Positions 1-5,393 of a stretch of 5,393 bases of DNA are shown piece by piece. Numbering within the stretch: position 1 is the first letter of the stretch; every line of letters starts with the position of its first letter. This DNA is from Anaerolineaceae bacterium UBA700 (lineage in GTDB: Bacteria > Chloroflexota > Anaerolineae > Anaerolineales > Anaerolineaceae), in NCBI GenBank assembly GCA_002298885.1, contig DBMK01000258.1:1-5393 (forward strand), read 5' to 3'. The notes below the pieces were generated by a model. It was given only the letters and a program-made list of their open reading frames with translations, was not told the origin of the DNA and searched no databases. A program made the position numbers and the translations under genes.

Positions 1-2
1 GC

Positions 3-170
3 CTGGCGATTGCCGCCGGCGTGCTGGCGGCGCTGATTCTGTCCGCCGCCTGGCTGGCCGCCCAGGGCCTGCCCCTGGCGCTGGCCTGCTCTGCGGCCGC
101 TCTGCTGGCCCTGCTGGCCGCCTGGGGCCTGCTGAGCCTCGCCGAGGGGCAGCTCAAGGGAATAAAATAA
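3..170 (+). CDS. C-terminal end of an unidentified integral membrane protein (partial)
   Basis: This frame is open from the left edge of the window and stops at TAA (168-170), so only the last 55 codons are present. The peptide is almost wholly hydrophobic (Ala, Leu, Gly, Trp). It reads as two membrane-spanning helices, roughly residues 1-20 and 24-46 of the visible part, joined by a very short QGLP turn. It ends in a short polar tail, AEGQLKGIK, probably on the cytoplasmic side because it is Lys-containing. The other forward frame that stays open here gives an Arg/Pro/Gly-rich peptide typical of a GC-rich shadow and runs on into the hairpin, whereas this frame stops five bases before it. The family cannot be named from so little; a transporter or polytopic permease end is possible. 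It converges on the oxidoreductase gene, and the two share the hairpin at 175-235. Confidence 0.7.
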   Translation: MAIAAGVLAALILSAAWLAAQGLPLALACSAAALLALLAAWGLLSLAEGQLKGIK

Positions 171-174
171 AATG

Positions 175-235
175 CAGTCCGAAAACAAAAAGTTTTTGGC
201 GATTTCATCGCCAAAAACTTTTTATTTTCGGACTG
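175..235. terminator. Long hairpin, probable bidirectional intrinsic terminator
   Basis: Two 29-base arms (175-203 and 207-235) are inverted copies of each other around a 3-base loop (TTC, 204-206), with one mismatch. The core is GGCGAT/ATCGCC flanked by A5 and T5 runs. An RNA read rightward therefore has the core hairpin followed by a U-rich tract (219-228), and an RNA read leftward has the same. The hairpin starts 5 bases after the stop of the plus-strand membrane gene and ends 10 bases before the stop of the minus-strand oxidoreductase, which is where a shared terminator for convergent genes should be. The single mismatch is C/A in the rightward RNA but a G-U wobble in the leftward RNA, so the leftward transcript can pair along the full stem. 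Confidence 0.85.
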
Positions 236-245
236 ATTAATTGGG

Positions 246-1658
246 TTACCGCGCCGGCTTGATATTCTGGTTGACGTGGAAGATGTTTTGCGGGTCGTAT
301 TTGGCCTTGACCTGCGCCAGGCGGGTGTAATTCTCACCGTAGGCTGCCCTCACCCGCTCCTCGCCTTCATCCATGATCATGTTGACGTAGCCGCCCCCGG
401 CCGAGAACGGGTGCAGCGCCAGCCAGTAATCCTTGGCCCACTGTATCATGCGCTCGTTATTGTTGGGGTCGGGATCGACCCCCACGATGACCTGGGCAAA
501 CTTGGCATCGCGGTAGCCCCAGGCAGTATCCTGTTTGCCGACCCGCCCGGCCGCGCCGTTGATCGGGTAGATGTGCATGGTCGATTGCATGGTCGGCAGC
601 TGGGCGGCATATTTGACGTGCAGGGCGATGGACTTCTCGTCGTAATGGTCGAAGAAATCTGCCCGCCAGTACCACTGCAGGCCGGCCGGGTACAGTCCGT
701 CGAACAAGCTCTGCAGCACCGGGAACGGAATCGGGCCGGCCAGGTCGATCGCCGGGGGACTGAACTTGCGGAACGGCTCGATCGCCGCCGCGCCGTCCGC
801 CAGGTCGCCGGTATAGCACCATACGATGGCGCACATCTTCTGCAGGTGGTACTGCTCGGGGAAGGGCGGCGCCGGGGGCACGGTTACAAATGCAAACCAG
901 CCATTCACGTTCTCAGGCGCCGCAAGAATAAACTCCTGCCAGAAGCGCAGCAGCTCGGCGGCCTTATCGAGCGGCCAAAACATGGGCCCGCCGTAGACGG
1001 TGTGTACCGGGTTCCCTTTGAACAGGAACGACGTCACAACCCCATAGTTGCCGCCGCCCCCGCGCACCGCCCAGAGGAGATCGGCGTTTTCGCTGGCGCT
1101 GGCGGTGACGAATCGCCCGTCCGCCAAAACCATGTCCACACTGAGCAGGTTATCGATGGTCAGGCCATATTTGCGGGCAAGATAGCCGATGCCTCCGCCG
1201 AGGGTCAATCCGCCGACGCCGGTGCTCGAAACAAAGCCGGTGGGCACGGCCAGGCTGAAGGGATGAGTGGCGTGATCGACGTCGCCCCAAACGGCGCCGC
1301 CTTCAACGCGCACCGTCTTGCTCGCCGGGTCGACGCGGATGCCGCGCATGCGCCGCAGGTCGATCACCAGCCCGTCGTCGACGGACCCGAAACCCGGCCC
1401 GTTGTGCCCGCCGCCGCGCACGGCGATGGGCAGGCCATGCTCGCGCCCGAAATTGACCGCCGCGATCACGTCCGCCGTATCCACGCACTGGACGATGAGC
1501 GCCGGGCGCCTGTCGATCATGCCGTTATACACTTTGCGGGCCTCGTCGTAACTCTTGTCGCCGGGCTGGAGCAATTCACCGCGTAACTGGGAGCGGAATG
1601 CGCTCACGACCTCTTCAGAGAGCTGGGGCGCAGTTTTTAATAAGGGTTGTGCTGTCAT
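246..1658 (-). CDS. FAD-binding oxidoreductase, PCMH/BBE (berberine bridge enzyme-like) family
   Basis: This is a 470-residue flavoenzyme of the VAO/PCMH fold, close to the usual length for bacterial BBE-like oxidases. These enzymes usually oxidise an alcohol, sugar or secondary-metabolite substrate and pass electrons to oxygen; the substrate here cannot be told. The FAD_binding_4 domain spans about residues 52-215. It contains RGGGHN (81-86), in which His85 is at the position of covalent 8-alpha-histidyl FAD attachment, then GVGGLTLGGGIG (147-158) and WAVRGGGGNYGVVTSF (196-211). The substrate domain follows, and the C-terminal BBE segment (about 424-466) ends YDPQNIFHVNQNI. The usual second flavin-linking Cys, just before GVGGLTLGGG, is absent (FVSST instead), so FAD is probably held by one bond. 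There is no signal peptide. Start: an in-frame ATG lies upstream at 1742, but the ATG at 1658 has AGGAGG four bases ahead and begins the conserved part of the protein. It lies downstream of the regulator on the same strand, with a 339-base gap. Confidence 0.93.
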   Translation of the reverse strand: MTAQPLLKTAPQLSEEVVSAFRSQLRGELLQPGDKSYDEARKVYNGMIDRRPALIVQCVDTADVIAAVNFGREHGLPIAVRGGGHNGPGFGSVDDGLVIDLRRMRGIRVDPASKTVRVEGGAVWGDVDHATHPFSLAVPTGFVSSTGVGGLTLGGGIGYLARKYGLTIDNLLSVDMVLADGRFVTASASENADLLWAVRGGGGNYGVVTSFLFKGNPVHTVYGGPMFWPLDKAAELLRFWQEFILAAPENVNGWFAFVTVPPAPPFPEQYHLQKMCAIVWCYTGDLADGAAAIEPFRKFSPPAIDLAGPIPFPVLQSLFDGLYPAGLQWYWRADFFDHYDEKSIALHVKYAAQLPTMQSTMHIYPINGAAGRVGKQDTAWGYRDAKFAQVIVGVDPDPNNNERMIQWAKDYWLALHPFSAGGGYVNMIMDEGEERVRAAYGENYTRLAQVKAKYDPQNIFHVNQNIKPAR

Positions 1659-1662
1659 TGTT

Positions 1663-1668
1663 CCTCCT
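1663..1668 (-). promoter_or_regulatory. Strong ribosome binding site for the FAD oxidoreductase
   Basis: On the minus strand the sequence reads AGGAGG, then AACA, then ATG at 1658. This perfect Shine-Dalgarno match decides the start at 1658 over the in-frame ATG at 1742, which would add 28 residues (rich in Arg at first) that do not look like part of the family fold. Confidence 0.9.
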
Positions 1669-1684
1669 ATAAGAAAAGACAACC

Positions 1685-1713
1685 AGTATATTTCAGCAGG
1701 CAGGTTCGCTAAG
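1685..1713 (-). promoter_or_regulatory. Possible promoter of the FAD oxidoreductase
   Basis: A TATACT hexamer (1690 down to 1685, minus strand) matches the -10 consensus at five of six positions, and lies about 27 bases upstream of the start codon. It would give a short leader carrying the AGGAGG site. The hexamer 17 bases further up (about 1708-1713, CTTAGC) is a poor -35, so the promoter would need an activator or a non-housekeeping sigma factor. This is inferred from spacing and one hexamer only. Confidence 0.3.
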
Positions 1714-1731
1714 CGTTGGTTCCGCCGTACT

Positions 1732-1742
1732 GTGGATACCAC
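1732..1742. promoter_or_regulatory. Small dyad GTGG-ATA-CCAC, possible operator
   Basis: This is a perfect 4-base inverted repeat around a 3-base spacer, inside a GC-rich stretch between the oxidoreductase promoter candidate and the tandem repeats. If the -10 at 1685-1690 is used, the dyad centre is about 59 bases upstream of the transcription start, an activator-type position. A dyad this short arises often by chance, so the call is weak. Confidence 0.2.
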
Positions 1743-1785
1743 TTTAGCACACGCGGTGTTATGAAAGCGTTAGTTAAGGCGTTAG

Positions 1786-2022
1786 TGGAAAGGAGAGCGC
1801 GCTGTGAGATTTTGTGGGCAGAGCGGCTTCCTGAAGCAATTAGCCTCTCCCCCTCTCCATTCCATGGAAAGGAAAGCGCGCCGTGAAATGATGTGAGCAG
1901 AGCGGCTTCCTGAAGCAATTAGCCTCTCCCCCTCTCCATTCCATGGAAAGGAAAGCGCACCGTGAAATGATGTGAGCAGAGCGGCTTCCTAAAGCAATTA
2001 GCCTCTCCCCCTCTCCATTCCA
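1786..2022. repeat. Three head-to-tail copies of a 79-bp repeat
   Basis: The copies are 1786-1864, 1865-1943 and 1944-2022, exactly 79 bases each with no spacers. Copies 2 and 3 differ at 2 positions and copies 1 and 2 at 6, all substitutions, clustered in the first 40 bases of the unit. Each unit holds a small inverted repeat GCTTC-CT-GAAGC (1826-1837 in copy 1; broken by one change in copy 3) and ends in a C/T tract (CCTCTCCCCCTCTCCATTCCA) that can fold on the start of the next unit (TGGAAAGG). Copy 3 runs into the 3' end of the regulator gene. The oxidoreductase and regulator are separated by this array and the short promoter-like stretch; no convincing gene lies in it. Confidence 0.93.
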
Positions 2023-5000
2023 TGGAGAGGGGGCCGGGGGGTGAGGTATTCGCGCGCCTTCCTCAAATCAGGGCTGTTCGCGCCTTCGCTGAAATTTTCG
2101 ACCAGCGGAGCCAGGAGCTGCCTGGCTTCAAGGACCCGCGCCCCGGCCTGCCAAAGCCGCGCCAGGCTGAGGGCGGCGCGCAGCTCGAGCGCTTTCGACC
2201 CCTGCTGGCGGGCAATTTGCAGGGCGTGCTGGAACGCCGCTTCTGCCTCGCCGGGGGTGGCGCCCTGGGCGGCCAACAATTCACCCCGCAAGCGGTGCAG
2301 CTCTGGGTCCCACCAGCGCTCGCTGTTGTGCAGGGCCTCGGTCAGCCCCAGCTCGACCGCCTCCAGGGCTTCCTCGATCCGTCCGGCGCGCTGCAGGGCC
2401 CGCCCCAGCAGTGAATAGAAAACCGGCAGGCGTAGATGCGCGCCCATCTCGATAAAGATGCGAATGGCTTCACGCAGCTTCGCCAGGTTTTGGCCATCGG
2501 GCTGCTGCCAGGCCAGGCCGAACTGCAGCAGGACGCTTGCCCAGGAGTGGTAATAGGTCACCTGGTATTCGCGGGTAAAATCGTAAGCCTTTTTGGCATG
2601 GGCGAGGAAGGTTTCCGGGTCCGCGCACCATTCCTGGAGGGAGGCCATGTAGGTGAGCGCCAGGCCCTGGTTGAAAGGCTGCTCGAATTCCTGCGCGAAA
2701 GCGATCGCATTTTGGGCGCTCTCCAGGGCGGCATCCGCCTGGCCCAGGCACCACAAGCCGTGCGCGCCCCAGGCCAGGCCCAGCACCATGTAATTCACGC
2801 CCTGCGATTCCTGCAAATCGCGGATGTGCCGGCTGTCGCGCACCTTGACGATCGCCCCAAGCTGCTCGGTCGCCTCAACCACCTGGCCCATGTGCAGCCT
2901 CGACCCGCCGTACATCAGCCCGGCGAAGGGCGGCGAGCTGCCCTGCAACTGCTCGAACAGCCGGCTCATCTCGGGATAGGTGGACTGCACCTTCTCCAGC
3001 CGGGCTGCCACCACGTTGAACGACTGAAAGCCGTATAAAGTCTGGGCACGTTGCCAGTCGTTGCCCACCGTGTTGCTCAGGATAAGCGCCCGGTTGAGGA
3101 CCTGCTCCACCTCGGGCGACGCCCAGCCTCGGGTAATGCGGTAAAGCGGCGCCAGGGCCAGGCAAAAGTTAAGCTCAATTTCATCGCGCTTCGTGCCGGC
3201 GGGCAGCTGCGGGAGCAGCCCGCGGCCGTGCTCGAACAGGTCGATGGCATCAGCATTTGCATACACGCCGGCGGCGACGGAGCCGGCGCGCTGGTAATAT
3301 GGCAGCGCCTGCTCGAACATGCCCGCCAGCTCGTACTGAGTCGCCAGGCGCGGGCTAATCGAGTCGAGGTTTTCCTGGTTGAGCGTTTCCAGGGCTTGGG
3401 CAATGCGGCGGTGGAGCAGGCGGCGCTGGGGGGCGCTGATTTCAGCGTAGGCCACCTCGCGCAGTTTGTCGTGGGTAAAATCGTAAACATTGGCGCTCTG
3501 CTCGCGGATAATGCGCTTCTGCCACAGCTCGTCCAGGGCGCCGGCGATCGCCTCTTCATCCTGGCGGCCCGCCTGCGCCAGCAAATCAAAGGAGAATGCC
3601 TGCCCGATGGCCGCCCCCACTTCCGCTGCCCGGCGGGCCGCGGGCGAGAGCTGGGACAGGCGCCCGGCGATCACCGCCTGGACGCGGGGCGGCAGGGCGT
3701 ACGCCGCATCCGGATCGGGGACCGGCGCCGTTCTTTCCGCAACGGGCGAGCCGGCCATTCCGGCGCGGGTGGTTTCGATGACAAAGAGCGGGTTGCCCTC
3801 CGTTTGGTGGAACAGGCTGATCGTTTCGAAGGTGTCGAAATCCTTCCCCCGCACCTGCGAGGCCAGCTTTGCCGTTTCCGCCGCATCCAGCGAAGATAAT
3901 TCGACCGGCGTGATTCTGTCCTCGGCCTGCAGCTGCCGGGCCATCACCGCCAGGGGGTGCTCGGGCGGCATTTCTTCACTGCGCGCCGTCCCCAGGATCA
4001 GCAGGGAATGGCGGGGCTCGAAGCGCAGCAGGAAATGCAGCCAGTCCAGCGTTTCTTGATCGCACCAATGCAGGTCGTCGATCCACAGCAAGAGGGGCTG
4101 CGGCGCTGCCAGGACCGCCCGCGCCAGGGCCTCGAAGAAACGCCGGCGCTGCCCATATTCGCTGATGGGTTCGGGGCGGCTGAGCCCGCGGTGCTCGCTG
4201 AGCAGCTCGGGAAGCAGGCGGGTGATCTCTGCCAGCCATACCTTATTCAGCGAAGCCAGGTTGGGGCGCAAAGCCTCGCTGCGCAGCAATTCGATCACCG
4301 GCGCAAGCGACAGGCGGCCTTCGGCGCCGTACGAACGCGTTTGAGCCGCCGGGTAACCCTGGCGTTTAACCCAGTGGAACAATTCTTCGGCCAGGCGCGA
4401 CTTGCCGATCCCCGCTTCGCCGGTGACCAGGGCAAAATGCGCCGCTCCTTCGCCGGCCAGTTTCCAGGCCGACTGCAATTTTTGCCATTCGGGCAGGCGG
4501 CCCACCAGGCGGAAGGTCATGGCATCGTCGTCGGGCCTGGGGGCAAACGTTGGCGGCAAATGCTGCAGGCGTTCGTACATCGAGCGCAGCGTTTCGCCCG
4601 GCTCGACTCCCAATTCACGCTCCAGCACTTCGGCGGCCTCCCGATACACCCTCCGCGCCCCGGCGCGGTCGTCGTTCAACGTGTGCAGCCGCATCAGCGC
4701 GGCGTAGGTCTCCTCGTTGGGCGGGTCGAGGCGCAGCAGTTGCTCCGCGGCCAGGATGGCTGCGGCGTACTCGCGCTGCGCCTCGAGCATGGCGGCCAGT
4801 TTCTGACAGGCGTCCTGGCACTGCCGGCGCAGGGCTTCGCGCTCGGGCGCGATCCATTCGTCGTAACAATCGGGGACGAGGTCGCCTTGATACAGGGAGA
4901 CGGCCTGCTCCAGCAGCTTTCGCACGGTCGCCTGGTCGCCGCTGTGCTCGGCGGCCTCTGCTTCCTGCAGGGCCTGCCTGAAGCGCTGGACGTCGATCTG

Positions 5001-5303
5001 CTGCCCTTCGTCCGTCTTCCAACAAATGGTGTGCGTATCCGCGCTCAGAAAGCGGTCCGGTTCGGGCAGCGCCTGGCGCAGTTGAAAGAAGAACTGGCGC
5101 AGATTGTTGCGCGCCTGGGCCTCGGGCGAGTCGGGCCAGATGAGAAAAGCCACCCGCTGGCGCGGCTGGGGAGAATCGGCGTGGAGGATGAGGTAAATGA
5201 GGAGGGACTGCAGCCGGGCCGCATGGACGCCCAGGATCGCCGTATCATTGTAGGCGATGTGGAATCCCCCCAGCAAGTTGACCAGCAAAACCGGGTGCGC
5301 CAT
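1998..5303 (-). CDS. SARP/BTAD-type transcriptional regulator with AAA ATPase and TPR domains
   Basis: This 1101-residue cytoplasmic regulator has four parts. Residues 5-98 form an OmpR-like winged helix expected to bind DNA (LLGGFHIAY, then RQRVAFLIWPDSPEAQARNNLRQ). Residues about 103-247 are the BTAD helical domain (DVQRF, LYQGDLVPDCYDEWI, LGVEPGETLRSMYERL). Residues about 264-470 are an AAA_16/STAND-like ATPase beginning LVGR, with Walker A GEAGIGKS (295-302, Lys301) and Walker B LLLWIDD (404-410). A linker with FTHDKLREVAY (609-619) leads to TPR-like helices from about 650 to 1085, including GRALQRAGRIEEALEAVEL and ELHRLRGELLAAQG. There is no C-terminal LuxR helix-turn-helix. Such proteins are thought to switch promoters on after ligand or partner sensing by the TPR part; the ligand is unknown. 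The ATG at 5303 is the first in frame; upstream there is only a weak AGGG. The last 15 residues (LTPRPPLHGMERGRG) and the TAA are encoded by repeat sequence, so the native C terminus was probably altered. Confidence 0.92.
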   Translation of the reverse strand: MAHPVLLVNLLGGFHIAYNDTAILGVHAARLQSLLIYLILHADSPQPRQRVAFLIWPDSPEAQARNNLRQFFFQLRQALPEPDRFLSADTHTICWKTDEGQQIDVQRFRQALQEAEAAEHSGDQATVRKLLEQAVSLYQGDLVPDCYDEWIAPEREALRRQCQDACQKLAAMLEAQREYAAAILAAEQLLRLDPPNEETYAALMRLHTLNDDRAGARRVYREAAEVLERELGVEPGETLRSMYERLQHLPPTFAPRPDDDAMTFRLVGRLPEWQKLQSAWKLAGEGAAHFALVTGEAGIGKSRLAEELFHWVKRQGYPAAQTRSYGAEGRLSLAPVIELLRSEALRPNLASLNKVWLAEITRLLPELLSEHRGLSRPEPISEYGQRRRFFEALARAVLAAPQPLLLWIDDLHWCDQETLDWLHFLLRFEPRHSLLILGTARSEEMPPEHPLAVMARQLQAEDRITPVELSSLDAAETAKLASQVRGKDFDTFETISLFHQTEGNPLFVIETTRAGMAGSPVAERTAPVPDPDAAYALPPRVQAVIAGRLSQLSPAARRAAEVGAAIGQAFSFDLLAQAGRQDEEAIAGALDELWQKRIIREQSANVYDFTHDKLREVAYAEISAPQRRLLHRRIAQALETLNQENLDSISPRLATQYELAGMFEQALPYYQRAGSVAAGVYANADAIDLFEHGRGLLPQLPAGTKRDEIELNFCLALAPLYRITRGWASPEVEQVLNRALILSNTVGNDWQRAQTLYGFQSFNVVAARLEKVQSTYPEMSRLFEQLQGSSPPFAGLMYGGSRLHMGQVVEATEQLGAIVKVRDSRHIRDLQESQGVNYMVLGLAWGAHGLWCLGQADAALESAQNAIAFAQEFEQPFNQGLALTYMASLQEWCADPETFLAHAKKAYDFTREYQVTYYHSWASVLLQFGLAWQQPDGQNLAKLREAIRIFIEMGAHLRLPVFYSLLGRALQRAGRIEEALEAVELGLTEALHNSERWWDPELHRLRGELLAAQGATPGEAEAAFQHALQIARQQGSKALELRAALSLARLWQAGARVLEARQLLAPLVENFSEGANSPDLRKAREYLTPRPPLHGMERGRG
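2007..2033. repeat. Perfect 12-bp inverted repeat at the 3' end of the regulator gene
   Basis: The arms 2007-2018 (CCCCCTCTCCAT) and 2022-2033 pair perfectly around a 3-base loop. The pattern continues to about 2046 with GG-CC-GGGGGG-TGAGG. This looks like the intact end of a G/C-tract inverted element, of a kind I recall as dispersed in Chloroflexota and other GC-rich environmental genomes and often read through at ORF ends as LTPRPPL-like peptides. That recollection is not a database result. No T-run follows on the minus strand, so it is not a standard intrinsic terminator, although it could protect or pause the transcript. Confidence 0.75.
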
Positions 5304-5310
5304 GCGGAAG

Positions 5311-5350
5311 CCCTAATTAACGATATATATAATAGATATTATCATATTAA
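5311..5350. promoter_or_regulatory. AT-rich upstream region of the regulator, probable promoter
   Basis: Only about 10 bases above the regulator start codon the composition flips from GC-rich to nearly pure A/T. The minus strand carries TATTAT (5334 down to 5329), a five-of-six -10 match, and an extended form TGATAATAT a little further up. The plus strand carries a perfect TATAAT (5328-5333). No good -35 stands at 17 bases from any of these, so the exact promoter and its direction are unsure. The overlap of candidates on both strands would allow a divergent promoter whose plus-strand gene lies beyond the window. The rest, to 5393, shows no gene. Confidence 0.4.
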
Positions 5351-5393
5351 ACGGGCATAAAACATACTTTATCCACGAAATACGCGAATTTAG

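Noticed and set aside
276..1586. Long plus-strand open frame (436 codons) opposite the FAD oxidoreductase
   Set aside because: The peptide is His/Arg/Val/Asp-rich without recognisable domains, and the minus strand carries an intact flavoprotein.
1659..1742. Upstream in-frame ATG for the oxidoreductase
   Set aside because: The perfect AGGAGG lies just before the ATG at 1658, and the 28 extra residues would be encoded across the likely promoter.
1709..1918. Minus-strand open frame of 69 codons in the intergenic region
   Set aside because: About half of it is repeat sequence, it has no convincing ribosome binding site, and the peptide resembles nothing I know.
1786..2022. CRISPR array
   Set aside because: The 79-bp units abut with no spacers, there are only three, and no cas gene is present.
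2007..2033. Intrinsic terminator of the regulator gene
   Set aside because: The perfect stem lies upstream of the stop codon, within coding sequence, and no T-run follows it on the minus strand.
3957..5360. Long plus-strand open frame (467 codons) opposite the regulator
   Set aside because: Its peptide is Gln/Arg/Gly-rich with no family motif, while the opposite strand encodes clear winged-helix, BTAD and Walker motifs. It is an antisense shadow of GC-rich codon use.

Overview
The window is GC-rich bacterial DNA with dense coding and two large minus-strand genes. A very large transcriptional regulator (SARP/BTAD head, AAA-type ATPase core, long TPR tail) together with a G/C-tract inverted-repeat element read through at a gene end fits Chloroflexota, perhaps Anaerolineae. 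That placement is inference from gene style; there is no marker gene here.

Layout. Bases 3-170 (+) are the last 55 codons of a membrane protein that enters from the left. Bases 175-235 form a long, almost perfect hairpin between two convergent genes and look like a bidirectional terminator. Bases 246-1658 (-) encode a 470-residue secreted-type-fold FAD oxidoreductase (PCMH/BBE family, no signal peptide seen) with a textbook ribosome binding site. Bases 1659-1997 hold no gene: first a short promoter-like stretch with a small dyad, then three head-to-tail copies of a 79-bp repeat. Bases 1998-5303 (-) encode the 1101-residue regulator, whose last 15 residues and stop codon lie inside the repeat region. 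Bases 5304-5393 are an AT-rich upstream region with promoter-like character.

How the genes may work together. Regulator and oxidoreductase run in the same direction, regulator first, but are separated by 339 bases of repeats and a likely separate promoter, so a single tight operon is unlikely. The regulator may control the oxidoreductase or its own promoter, but nothing in the sequence proves either. I did not find a clear previously undescribed system. The most unusual items are the 79-bp tandem repeat that supplies the end of the regulator gene, and the long hairpin at 175-235.
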